Source of the DNA: Sistotremastrum niveocremeum HHB9708
Taxonomy: Eukaryota; Basidiomycota; Agaricomycetes; Sistotremastrales; Sistotremastraceae
NCBI GenBank assembly: GCA_001630475.1
Contig: KV419407.1
Coordinates: forward strand, 434,001-498,000
DNA length: 64,000 nt
Reading direction: 5' to 3'
In this document: positions 34,709 through 45,660 of the stretch, piece after piece
How the letters are laid out: each line of letters starts with the position of its first letter
Numbering within the stretch: the stretch's first letter is position 1
The notes under the pieces: model-generated
Seen by the model: only the letters and a program-made list of their open reading frames with translations
What the model was told of the DNA's origin: nothing
Databases searched by the model: none
Translations under genes and position numbers: made by a program

Positions 34709-35839
34709 ATGTCAAGCGTTCAGACGGCTGCCACATCCTGGTCAACGACCTTCCTTTCTGGCAACCCACGCTCCCAGTCTCGCCAGGAATATGCTTTGAT
34801 TGTCCTGAATCAGCCCTTCGAGTTCTCTCTTCTCCGCCGTCTCTGGTCCGCATGTAATTAGCCATCTTCTCCTCGGCAGTTCGCAACGAACTCACCCCCA
34901 AAGGCTCTATCAAATGTTGTGCTGACGGCGGCGCCAACCGTCTCTACGACACCCTTCTTGCTAAGCACCAGCAGGTCAAGCAGTACGCCTGCCAACCATC
35001 TTCATCTCCCAGGCATAAATAACTGTCTTCCAGCTATCTGCCGGCTTTCATCAAAGGGGATCTGGACTCAATCAGGTCCGATGTCCGAACTGAATATGCC
35101 AATTTGGTTAGCTCTTCATTTTAACCTCGACCAAGTCCACCTGTTGATCGTCTGATCAGGGTGTCTCGTGCATCGAAGATAGAGATCAGTACTCGACTGA
35201 CCTCATGAAATGCGTTTCCGAGATTGAAACTCGCGAGGCAAGCGATCACGTCAAGGTTGTTCGCATTATTCTTCGGAATCGCCTTCGGCCAGTAATCCTG
35301 TGATCTCAGTACGATATCGTCCTTCTCGGCGGGCTCTCTGGCCGACTCGATCAGACCGTCCATACACTTTCCTATTTGCATAAACTCCGCAAGACTCGAC
35401 CGCGGACTTTTGTCGTCACAGATGATAATGTCGGATGGGTTCTCGACTCTGTACGTCTTTTACATCATCTGGGAGATTTCCGCAGAACTCGCGTTTAATG
35501 CGTTGTCGCCATCCGACAGGGCGAACACATAATTCGCATCGATAACAGCGTGATGGCCTCCAATTGTGGTCTTCTACCTGTAGGCGTGCAATCAACTGTT
35601 CTATCTACCACTGGCCTTCGATGGAATTTGAGTGCGTCGTTACGATGTCTTCCGTCCGCTGTGCCCCTTTGATCGCTTACGCCGTGTCATTTTCCACAGA
35701 CGAGGCGACCTCTTCGTTTGATGGAATGGTTTCCACGTCTAATGCCACTGAATCAGCCGAGGTGTGGATCAAAACGAGCGAACCAATATGGTGGTGTATA
35801 GAACTGCAGCGTTCGTGGCCTGATGGTAGGCCTTGTTGA
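34709..35839 (+). CDS. THI80: Thiamine pyrophosphokinase
   Basis: Transfers pyrophosphate from ATP to thiamine to make TPP. The start MSSVQTAATSW at 34709 leads into EYALIVLNQPFEFSLLRRLW. After introns come NELTPKGSIKCCADGGANRL, the ligand motif YLPAFIKGDLDSIRSDV, IEDRDQYSTDLMKC, YDIVLLGGLSGRLDQTVHTL, TFVVTDDNVGWVLDS, GEHIIRIDNSVMASNCGLLP and a C-terminal beta region with SSFDGMVSTSNATES and WIKTSEPIWWCIEL. These are the TPK catalytic and thiamin-binding domains in order. Seven exons with 50-60-nt introns all stay in frame. Stop at 35839. Confidence 0.92.
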
Positions 35840-37914
35840 GCTCTCAACTGCTCGGTCATGCTAAGAGAGAAATGAAACCTGATCATCTGCCAGACCGAAA
35901 GATGGATGATCACGGGATATCAGACAGAGACGAAAGTCTGACCTAGTTTGGGCATATGGATTTTCGCACTGTTGTAACCGGAATCCATTTGTAAGATTGG
36001 TCCGAAAAGTAAGCCATCCTCATGATCGTGCACGCCTGTTCTCACTGGAGGCATATGATAGTCATGTTTCTTGTCAGTTGGGTGGTGACTCGACGTAGCC
36101 CGGTCGGGCATAGACACAGGCCTGTTCAATCGCATTGCAACACTGGTGACAGCATGCATGTTCCGAGCCGATAGACTTGCCACAGAAATACCAGAGCAAC
36201 TTGAGCAACTGTTTGAACAGAGGCACGATTAGTCGGTGTTACTATGTCAAAGTTTCCGGTGCTGCGGAAATTTCATGGCGTGGAAGCGTTTCCACCTGAA
36301 AGCGTAACCGATGACGAGGTGCCCATGCTTACTGGCATACGAACAAGAATATATGTCTTGTGCGTGCAGACGCGGGGGCAATCCCGGAACAGGAGAAAGT
36401 GTGTGAGGGAAAACCTGTATATCCATTGATGCATTAAACCGAAATTCAGTTGAGGACGCGAGATGAACAATTTATGGTAAGCGTTGTCACTTGGCTTTGA
36501 GGAAATCATCAGCAGGTTCAGTTTTATCTCTATTTCAGCACGCCAGTAACCCTGATCAGTCCCCGCAGAGGGTTGTACCCCACGGGGAGGTAGTGACAAG
36601 AGTCGGAGTCATGACTTCATGCAGTTCCGGGGCTCGGTCTGGCGAAGCGCTCGGTGATGGGCTATGCTGTCCTGGCGGAACCAAATGATCCTATCGGGCG
36701 GCCACGGTTTGATATTACCAGTCCATCCAGCCTATTAAGGGCATGTCTTAGCCACCGATATCGTCGCAGATGGTCAAGTTGAACAGTCTGCATACCGCAT
36801 TGACGATTGCAATCTCTAATCAGTATCACGACTTGTCTTTTCACTGTCTCACCTCTCTGTTTTCGCTGCACATCATTTAGATCACAGATGGAAATGTATA
36901 TGGGCATATGCAGAACAAAGGAAATACAAGGGCGAGAAACCGGGAACTGAGCGTCACAGTACTGGTTGCATAGTAGTGGCGCCGCGTTCACGAGGACCCA
37001 GCCGCCTGTCTCTGTAACGCATCTTGCAAACTTCTGTCATTGGATAGCAAGTGGGCGGTTGACCTGGCACTCCGGTTGACATCGCATTGCGATAATGGTA
37101 CCAGCGTTCAGACAGTAGTTAAGTTGGAACATATGCCTCATATGACCTTCATATGCACAGCCTCCTCGGTGCATTCTTGTTTCCAATCCGTACCGTCATT
37201 GAGAAGTAATGAGCATGTCTTTTTACGCGGAATGAAAAGGAGCCAAACTATCGGCCACCCCGTGTCGTTAACGCGTTCGTTGCTCTGGGGAAGCCCCTGT
37301 CGTCGCAAGCGGGGACAAGGGGACCAGCAGCGTGCTATGTGTTTGATACAAATTTGGCTAAGTCCCCCCTGAGACTATGGTGACTCATGCATGCACACCC
37401 CTCGAGACTGGCACTGGTAACAAGGCAACCTTGTATGAATGTCACTCGAGGATATACAGCGTTGAAACTAAGATGGATTACTAGTGCTAAAAGTACATGA
37501 AAGCCGAGGAGACAGGACGGATAGCGAGAAAGGTTCGATCGTTCCGCCAGATAAAGTACACTAATAAAACAACAAGGCTGATATGCCACTGGAAAGCGAT
37601 TAACGAAATGAACAGAACATAATGAAACCACCTGATGCGACGCGGAAAACGGAAGACGAAAACATGACATGCGAAATGGCGTGCAGGAATAAGTTGATGG
37701 CCGCGAGCCCCAATGAAGAGATGATGATGACAAGGATGACGACGATGCACATGCAATGCAAAAGACATGAACAGGAAAGGCGCGATACGTGGGTGGAGTG
37801 GCACGTAGACGCCAAGACAGGACTATGATAAGGCGAATAAAAAAGGTCATATCGTGGGTCGTGAATGGGAAAGGAATAATGTTAAGCAGAAGACGGGAGC
37901 CCGGGGAATAATCG
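35840..37914 (+). other. Largest gene-free interval in the window
   Basis: About 2.1 kb with no exon chain I can support. Short frames on both strands are incoherent and no transposase, LTR or terminal repeat was seen. The right end should be the 3' UTR of the Ecl1-type gene; the rest may be regulatory, decayed or contain an unrecognised lineage-specific gene. Confidence 0.5.
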
Positions 37915-39411
37915 TTACGCAAAGCGGAAGAGTCGTTTGCGATCGTCGGGGACCTCAACGTCCACCTCGCGGGACTCCCAGTGACCTTCGCCAATACCTT
38001 CCTCTCGTGAGGTGTTATCGGGCGCAGGTATCCAGACGAATTGGGTATGCTTTTCCATACGCGTCGGCTGGGCCAACTTGGAAACGGTATGAACGCGATC
38101 TCTCGATAGCGAGCGAGCTATATGAGAGATAAGAAAAAGGATCTGCATAAAGAAGAAGTGCAGCTCACAAGCTCGGTTCCGAGAACTGGTATCACTAGCG
38201 GTAGAAGAGTTGGAAGACAATTCCTCATCAGCCCTTTTGAGCATCTGAGAAAGCAGACTGGGTCCTCGTCTCGGGCTCTGCGTAACGCTGACCGAGCTCG
38301 AACTCCGCTGTGGTGCCATCGACTTGAGGTTGGGTACCAACAGTTTGCCCTCGGCGGCAGCCTTGACTAGTGGGTGAGCAGTAACTGAACTGCTCAGAGG
38401 ACTAGGGGCAGCGGGGAGGAGGGCAAGCGAAGAGGAACGAGAGGTGCGGACGAAGGAAGCATGGTACTTTTCGTACAGATCAGCTGTCGAGGGCTGAGGG
38501 GCAGAGCGGCCTGTGGTGCGAGGTTCCAGTGGCTGCATAGGCTGGCGAATGTGAACACCTTCATCGTTCGCGAGGCTAGCTGCAGCACGGCGCGCATTCA
38601 TGGCAGCATATGAACCGCTACCACTGGGGTGCGAGAGGTCAACACGAGTGACATCGAAGTCCGATGCGACGCCTCCATAGACGGAAGCACGCCAGGCCGT
38701 ACGATCTCCATCGGTCCATCCTGGTATAGGCTGGCGATCTTTTTTCCGCTGTGTCTCGCCGAAGAAAGTGCTCTTGCTGGTGGGCGGAGGTGCGAGGGCG
38801 GCCATGATGCGCTGAGCAGCAGCCATGGTACCGGATTCGCGACCTGCTGGAGGCGTCGATGGCCGACGTGATCGCTGAGGTCTTCTTGGTACCAAGGAAG
38901 GGATGGGAAGCAGATCGATGCCCTCTCCAGACTCCAGTCGACGACGAACTTCACTAGGCGAGTAGGAAGCAGACTCTGATGAATCTGATTCTGTTCCGGA
39001 GGAGACGAAAAGAGGTGAAGGTGGATTGTGGCATGGGGAATTATGAGGCACTCGTAATGGCTGGGTATCGCAGTCATCGGAACCACCGATATCTCTCAAA
39101 CGACACTCTTCTGAACAATAGAGGGGAACAGGCTCCTGTGAGATGACGGTTCGCATTTTTATCGGTTCTGAGGGCTGAGGAGGAGGCGGCGAGTCTTTTT
39201 TACCGCGTTTGTAGGCGCGCCCGGTTCCATTTACGAGGCCACCCCCGTTTTTTGGGTGACGAGAAGTCTGGGCTTTTGCCTTTGGGGTGCGGTTGGTGTC
39301 GGTGGGGGTGGAAGGGGGCGGAGGCGTAGGATTAGCAGGGATGGTATATCGCTTTGGCTGGATGGCACGGTCGCAGACGGGACACCAAGCAGTGTCGAGA
39401 AAAGTCTCCAT
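37915..39411 (-). CDS. Ecl1/life-span regulatory factor-type zinc-binding protein
   Basis: Two exons (39411-38169 and 38117-37915) give 481 residues. The head METFLDTAWCPVCDRAI followed later by VPLYCSEECRLRD is the CPVC...YCSEEC zinc site of the fungal Ecl1/life-span factor family. The long middle is Ser/Pro-rich and disordered, with patches such as ARRAAASLANDEGVHIRQPM and SKSTFFGETQRKKDRQP. The C-terminus ends EGHWESREVDVEVPDDRKRL then FRFA. The second exon can be read with the 51-nt intron (38118-38168, GTGAGC...TATAG) either spliced or retained, since its length is a multiple of three and has no stop. An ATG at 39570 would add 53 low-complexity residues; 39411 fits the family start. Ecl1-type proteins link to stress and chronological life span in yeasts. 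Confidence 0.8.
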   Translation of the reverse strand: METFLDTAWCPVCDRAIQPKRYTIPANPTPPPPSTPTDTNRTPKAKAQTSRHPKNGGGLVNGTGRAYKRGKKDSPPPPQPSEPIKMRTVISQEPVPLYCSEECRLRDIGGSDDCDTQPLRVPHNSPCHNPPSPLFVSSGTESDSSESASYSPSEVRRRLESGEGIDLLPIPSLVPRRPQRSRRPSTPPAGRESGTMAAAQRIMAALAPPPTSKSTFFGETQRKKDRQPIPGWTDGDRTAWRASVYGGVASDFDVTRVDLSHPSGSGSYAAMNARRAAASLANDEGVHIRQPMQPLEPRTTGRSAPQPSTADLYEKYHASFVRTSRSSSLALLPAAPSPLSSSVTAHPLVKAAAEGKLLVPNLKSMAPQRSSSSVSVTQSPRRGPSLLSQMLKRADEELSSNSSTASDTSSRNRACELHFFFMQILFLISHIARSLSRDRVHTVSKLAQPTRMEKHTQFVWIPAPDNTSREEGIGEGHWESREVDVEVPDDRKRLFRFA

Positions 39412-40835
39412 TTGGTGATGAGGCGGAGCACGTAAAGTCGCGCAGAACGAGCAGGGGGGCGACGAGAGCCGCGGGGAGGACGCGCACGACGACGGGGACG
39501 GGGCGAGTGGATGGGGGGAAAGACGAGGGACGGAGGAGAGAGAGGGTTTTGATTTAAAGGAGCGATGCACGGAATTCCTGATGCGTTAACGGGACGACTT
39601 CGGGTCAATGGCCCACGGACCGAGTTCCTTCCGGACCAATTTCCATCTTCATTCGCATTTTATCCCATTTCAAATATATCTCGGGTATTCATTTACGGCC
39701 CGCACAGCCGCTACCCACACGCTCTCGCCTCCGCCACGCGCTCTCCGTCCGGCGATTCGGCCATCGTTTCTCCCACTTTTTGGCATAAAATCCCGCCGCG
39801 ACCCGTCCGTGCAGCAGCTTGAGAGGACACAGCGATGCAGCGCACACCGACGTGCATTGGCAATGGACCGAATGCAGCCCCTGTCCAGCCAATGACGCAC
39901 CGCTCACCTCCATGTGTATTTTCGCCCCCAAATTTACTCGACCCTTGTTTATATCAATTTTCCGGCCTTGTGATTCCCACCCTCAGATCCACACCCGCAT
40001 GCATTTGATGAGCCAATTACGTCCGGATTCTCTCGTGTGCCTCAATATTTGCCCATCTGCTACCCATCTTAATCGATTAGAGATAACATATCCTGACAAC
40101 GTTCGTCTAGGTCCAACAAAGAAGGCAACGTTGTGCACAAGTCTCCTTATCCGGAGATAACGCAAGGAAGCGACGCCGCTGCTCCGTCGGCCGCACTCGC
40201 ACTTGTCTACCGCATCTCCAACTTGGTCAGATATCCAATGGCCACCATGGGAATCTGAGTCAAGGCGAGAGAACTGCCTTGTGTGCACAGTGGAGCAGAC
40301 AGCAATCAGCCAGATTGTCTCTCATGTGCCTTGTAACGGCATCCTCTTGACGACCGAGGAGTTGGCACGCACTAGTGCAGTGTTCGAGACAAGGGACGTG
40401 CGATTATGGCATTTAGACTTTTGTACCCGGATCGGCAACTCCGTGCCGATCCGTTACCCCGCACGTCCAGCGACTCGCTATCCTGACGCTTCGGAGGAGA
40501 CCAGCTTCTCCGGTCAGGCACGCTCTTCTCTCCGAACTTCCAGCGCTCATCCGGTCCATCAATCCGATCGCTTTCCACGTCGTCAGCGCCCGTCTCCTGA
40601 CCAACTGCTCCCGCTCCCAAAAGCCTAAACCCCTGTTCTCTCTTGGCTTTTTCCGTTTCCATACATACCGGTCTCTTTCTCTTCGGCCGACGCAACATAA
40701 AGACATAAAATAAATTACAACAAGAAATACCAGAGAGTGGAGAGCTAGATTACGCAGTCACAGTACAAAGCCTCGTATGCAACTAGAAGATACTATCAAG
40801 TCGGCGTTACTTTTCAGAATTCAAAGAAGAGCCTC
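39412..40835 (-). other. Gene-poor interval
   Basis: About 1.4 kb between the start of the Ecl1-type gene and the stop of the RING gene, on the same strand. It should contain the Ecl1-type promoter and the RING-gene 3' UTR. Overlapping frames near 40203-40706 on both strands have no domain or splice continuation. Confidence 0.45.
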
Positions 40836-42256
40836 CTACACCCCCGACGTCTGGTCGACCATCGCACTAGAAGAATACATCATCCCCCGCATAATATCCG
40901 TGGACGACAACGCTGAATCGTTAAACTCGTATGCCGGCGTGCGGCTTCGGATGATCGGCGTATATGTGCCAGAGGAGCGGGACTCTCCCGAGCTTTGCTC
41001 CTCCAGCGACACTTGATATAGGCCCGGGATGTGGTGCCACGCGATAGTCGACGACTCGTACATCTGCGGAAACTCTCTCCGGCGGCTATCCAATATAGCG
41101 GGTGACGGAAGGTGGTCATAGTCTTCGATCGCCGTGCGGACATATGGCATGTAGGAATATTCTCCGCTTGCCGAAGGTGACGCAGGTCGCGTCTGGATAG
41201 GAGAAGGTGTTCTCGAAGGGTGCTCGATGAGAAGATTAGCGTGCGAAGGCGAGCGTGAGCGTGACGGTGTCCAGCTTGGATTCCAAGCACGAGTCCATGG
41301 TGACAAACGAGGAGGTGAACTGTCTCTCCGACGTTGTTGGATCACAGACATCATATCCGACCCTTCGCTGGCTTCAGCTTCCCATTGCTCAGGTGTTCGT
41401 ATCACCACAGGACGGCGCTCGGACGATGTCGAATTGGCAGTGGAGCGAGTCCTAAAGCCAGCAGGTCTGGGTGAATTGGAACTGGCAACATCTCGCAGCA
41501 TCGAAGATCCTTCTTCGGGAATGACCTCGGTGGCTGTTTCATGCACCATTCGTAATGCATCCAAATCAGGACTGGATAACATGACTGGGCTGGGCGTGTA
41601 TCGTCGCTGCCACACCCGACGACGGGCCTGGGAGGTTTCAGCTCGGAAATCTGTGCTGCGAGATCGTGGGCGACGAGGGAGCGGATGGTCGGAAATTAGA
41701 ACAGTAAGTCCTTGTGAATAGGAAGGGAATATCTCGTTCGTGTTAGCTATTTCGGAATCATCAGGATGGTCATCGGACTGAAGAAGATGCCGCGGAACCC
41801 TAGAGCGCCCCCTTTCCACATGGCTGAGGATAGCCTGCAGCTGGAATGCGTATTTCGCAGATGAGGAATGGTTTCGACAGGAGGGACAATCAGAACGCCT
41901 GCGAAAAAATGCGACAGAGGTCAGTGCTCGGTAAGCTTATCTGAGACAATGCGCTCACTCTCGCCACCACTCCACAAGACAAGGTCTGCAGAAGCTATGC
42001 AGGCAAGGGATGACTGGGAACCAAGATCAGACGAGTTTATCTCGCCTGCAGACATGAAATACGTACTAGTGTAGGGCGTATTGAAGGTTTCCATGCATAT
42101 GCCTAATCGGGCCAAGTGAGCCACTTTTTGAAGAGGTTTATCTGAACGCGATAACAACTCACCGCATCTTAATTCTTCCTTGATGGAAGATGAGGGAGAT
42201 TGGCTGCGTGATCTTATAACGTCTCTGGATGACCTATGCGAGAGGGCGAGTGCCAT
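40836..42256 (-). CDS. RING-type E3 ubiquitin ligase, function unknown
   Basis: Exon 1 (MALALSHRSSRDVIRSRSQS) ends in LRC, and the RING is then assembled over three introns: GICMETFNTPYT, IIPCLHSFCRPCLVEWWRE and RSDCPSCRNHSSSAKYAFQL. The result is a C3HC4 RING (CxxC, CxHxFCxxC, CPxC). All junctions keep phase. The large last exon encodes about 300 disordered, Ser/Arg/Pro-rich residues with SP/TP sites and an acidic DDHPDDSE patch. No substrate-binding domain was seen. The start faces the kinesin gene 306 bp away. This is a clear E3 by its RING, but the pathway is not apparent. Confidence 0.82.
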
Positions 42257-42562
42257 GTACCAGGATTGGGAAGATGGAGGTCGAAGATGAAAGGGTTCGT
42301 GTCTGGCGATGCGTGACGTTGGCAGGAAACACGTGCGAAGATGGGTTATCTATGCGGAGGCTGAGGGGTCTGACCAAGCCTATGCAGACATCGTCAACTG
42401 GCCTGGACACCGGGTCCGAGAAGGCGCGCTTGATGAATATTTCCATTCGACCCGCCGACTCAGCAGTGGCACCGCAGCTGAGTCTGGGGAACTCTCACGT
42501 GACTTGCACGCGTCCTTCAACTGCTCTTTCCTTTTCCGGAAAGTTGATTTTGCTTCCTTGAG
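42257..42562 (+). promoter_or_regulatory. Divergent promoter region, RING gene / kinesin-7
   Basis: 306 bp separates the two start codons, so both promoters must lie here. No canonical TATA box was seen. Confidence 0.4.
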
Positions 42563-45373
42563 ATGGCCACCCCTCGTCCAGCCCCGTTCACCCCAAAGCG
42601 TCCCCTAAGCACAGTCTCGCAGGAGACACCATCTATATCTCGCTTTCCATCCCAAATTCGCGCTCAAACGCCCCTGCAAGCTAACCCACCTGCGAAGAAA
42701 ATTAAAGCATCAGTCACTTCAGAGTCGCGCACTCGAACGACAGCCAAGTTGAAGCCTGCACCTGCACCTGGAAGTCCAAAGAAAACTGGTATTGGATCGC
42801 GGCCACCCACCCCGGGCAAGCCAGATAGCAGACCCGGCACTCCTCGCACCCCCACTCGATCGACGGTTGACAGCGCCAGCTTTAACCCAGACTTTGATCC
42901 TGAAGAAGGATTAGTGGACTTCCAGAACGTCGATGTCGACCTCTCTGGTGAATTTGATGAAGACACGATACCCGTAGCGAATTACGGCGCAGAGGACAAG
43001 GTGCTGGTGTCCATTCGCGTTCGGCCCAGTGAACAGAGCAGCGCGTGGGCTATCGACAACGTTCATAAAGTGTTGAAGCTCAAGGAGCAGCATGCAAAGA
43101 CGAGTGCTTCGGCTGCCCACGAGTTTCGATTTGGTGAGATTCATCTGACTCTTCTCAGAAAACTGTCTAATCTATGTTCAGACGAGGTGCTTACTGGCTC
43201 GGAGAACAAGCCAGTCTACAATGCAACTGCCAAGTCTCACGTTCATGCGGCCATGGATGGTTACAATGCTGTAATCTTTGCATACGGACAGACTGCATCC
43301 GGCAAGACGTTCACGCTCACAGGCGACGAAACCCAACCAGGCATCATCCCTCGAGCTATGAAGGACGTCTTCACTCACATCCGACGAACACCTACCAGAG
43401 AATATCTTCTTCGATGTTCATATCTCGAAATCTACAATGAACAAATCCATGACCTCCTATCTGCATCTGGTCAACCCGTACAACTCCAGGGCATTGGCGA
43501 CAATGTCATTATTTCCCCACTTCGGGAAGAAGTCGTCACCAGCTTGAAGGGAGTTCGAGCAGTAATGGAAAGAGGCGAAGGAAACCGGAGGACGGCCAGC
43601 ACGGATTGGAACGAGAGAAGTAGTCGCAGTCACAGTGTCTTCCGTCTGGTGATAGAATCGCGAGACCGGGGCAGTTCCGACCGAGATGCCTCTCCAGTGA
43701 GACCACCGACACCTGGCGGACCTCTGCTCCATGCCAAAGAAGGTCGCTCAGTTACGACCTCTGTTCTCGTAAGTGGTCGTAACATGAGATTTGGTAACTG
43801 CCGTCTAAGTACAATTTCAGAGCCTGATCGACTTAGCGGGATCGGAAAAGGCCACTTCCGACAAGGATCGGACGCGTGAAGGCAAATACATCAACACAAG
43901 TCTTCTTACACTAGGCACCGTCATTGGGACGTTGGCAGAGAATGCGACAAAATCTAGCAAAAGCAAAGCGGACCATGTCCCTTTCCGTAACTCCAAGGTT
44001 GTTCCGACCGTTAAACTTGGCAGTGGAAACCATCTAACTTTACCCCTGTAGCTCACGAGGATGCTCCAGCCGTCTTTGTCCGGCAACGCAAGAATCTCGG
44101 TCATTTGCACGCTCAATCCAGACTCAAGTGCGATCGCAGAATCGACTAGCACATTACTCTTCGCTCAGCGGGTTAAGCGCGTGCAAGTGAGTTTCAAGGC
44201 ACTAATTTGGTCATAAAATTTTCTGACTCCCACGTCTCAAGTTGAACGCTCTCAAGAAAGAAGTCGTGGACACAGATGCCCTGATCGAAAGATATCGCAA
44301 GGAAATTGAGGACCTCAAACGCAGACTTGCCGAGAGGGAGAAGGACGGACCCGTCTTGAACCGCCGTCTGAGCGCTAGAGAGGTGGGTCGCCGCTCTCAA
44401 ATGGCATTCGAACGCAACTGACGTCGCGTCAAAGCAAATCGATGAATCACGGGCAAAGAATGACATGTCCTCTAGAATACACCAGCTTTCGAAGCTCATC
44501 CTGACCAGTCAAACGGTAGACGAAGACAAAGGAGATGAGTCAAGACCGGCGAGCCCCAGCAAGTTGAACTTTGACTACACTCCTTATCAGGTACGCCCTC
44601 AGGTCCTTCCATTAACTCAGCGCGCTAACCTTCTTTCAGCTCCAGCAAGAGCTTCTGGCTAGCAAGAGGCTGGTCGAGACACAAGCCAACCAGATTTTAT
44701 CTCTGGAAGCTGCCCTTGCTTCCCGCCCTCTCTTGCCCGTGGATGCATCGGAATCGGAGAAAGACAAGCTCATCGAGGAACAGAAATGTACCATCGACGA
44801 TCTCCAGCGGGCCATTGATGGGTTTGAAGCACATTTAGGAGAACCCCTCAGACAAACCCGCGAAGACGTGGAGAAGGAATGGAGTCAACGTCTAGACGAG
44901 GAAAAGCGGCTGCGTGAAGAGAAAGAACATTGGGCGAATGAGCTAGTTCGAGAACTGGAGAAGGAGAAGAGAGTACGTGACATTTTTGGTCCATACGATC
45001 CCGGCTAACCCACTTGCAGAACCGAAGAAAGCTGGAACAGGAGAACAAGGCACTGGCTGACTTTGTCTCCAATGCCGACTCACTGGGCCTCTCACGGCAG
45101 TCTTCGAGCCTTCAGACTCGCATCCCGATGGCAAACCGCTCGAACAACGTTTTGCAGGACAGTCGGAAACGATCCTTGTCACTTGGGACGGTCATGGAAA
45201 ATTCGCCGTTGAAGATCTCCAACAAAATTAAAGACGAGCCAAGTTTGCTGGAGCAGACGCCGGAAGAAGCTTGGGAAGAGGTAGCGGATATCAGCTTTGG
45301 CCACGAGAAGTCCTGGGCAAGCCGAGACCAAGGGGAGCAGGTTGACAAAGAGAACATGCCTATCGTTGCATGA
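42563..45373 (+). CDS. Kinesin-7 (Kip2/CENP-E-like) motor
   Basis: Plus-end microtubule motor. A 150-residue basic, Ser/Pro-rich N-terminal extension precedes the motor, as in fungal Kip2/KipA. Motor motifs are [12 protein letters not shown], the P-loop GQTASGKT in [33 protein letters not shown], switch [12 protein letters not shown] and switch [10 protein letters not shown], then [20 protein letters not shown] and [11 protein letters not shown]. Coiled-coil exons follow ([55 protein letters not shown]). The C-terminus ends in a KEN-box-like segment DKENMPIVA. Introns are short; the exon at 43182 restarts at DEVLTG. Fungal kinesin-7s act in nuclear migration and cell polarity. The CENP-E alternative is less likely given the long N-terminal extension. 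Confidence 0.88.
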
Positions 45374-45517
45374 TTCTTGTACTACTATCTCCTTCACGAC
45401 TCACATTTATTCTATACATACTCCACTTGTGACTCCTTGTATTGTATCACGTTGCATGAGGCTTGTTGCCAGACAATCTATTGAGCGCGTTTAGGCGCCC
45501 GAACAAGGTCGCGCCAG

Positions 45518-45524
45518 TATATAT
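45518..45524 (+). promoter_or_regulatory. TATA box candidate of the secreted CBM19-like gene
   Basis: TATATAT lies 137 bp before the ATG at 45661 in the 287-bp gap after the kinesin gene. Position and sequence only. Confidence 0.4.
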
Positions 45525-45660
45525 GCTCATGGACAAGAGCGTTGCACTCCTTACCTTTGCCCTCTAGGTCCCCGCCTCTCTTTGTTATCTTTCAGCAGCC
45601 CGGTGCTTGCTTTCATACAGTCTTGACGACTCGCTATACCTTCCTTTCGACAACTTGAAC

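Noticed and set aside
37530-37550. TTCGATC stretch resembling a tRNA T arm
   Set aside because: No matching acceptor, D or anticodon stems around it.
37335-37994. 219-codon minus-strand open frame downstream of the Ecl1-type gene
   Set aside because: It overlaps the last exon of the Ecl1-type gene in another frame, its composition is unlike a folded protein, and no splice or domain signal supports it.
40203-40706. Opposing frames near 40.2-40.7 kb
   Set aside because: They lie on both strands over the same bases and neither continues through splice sites.
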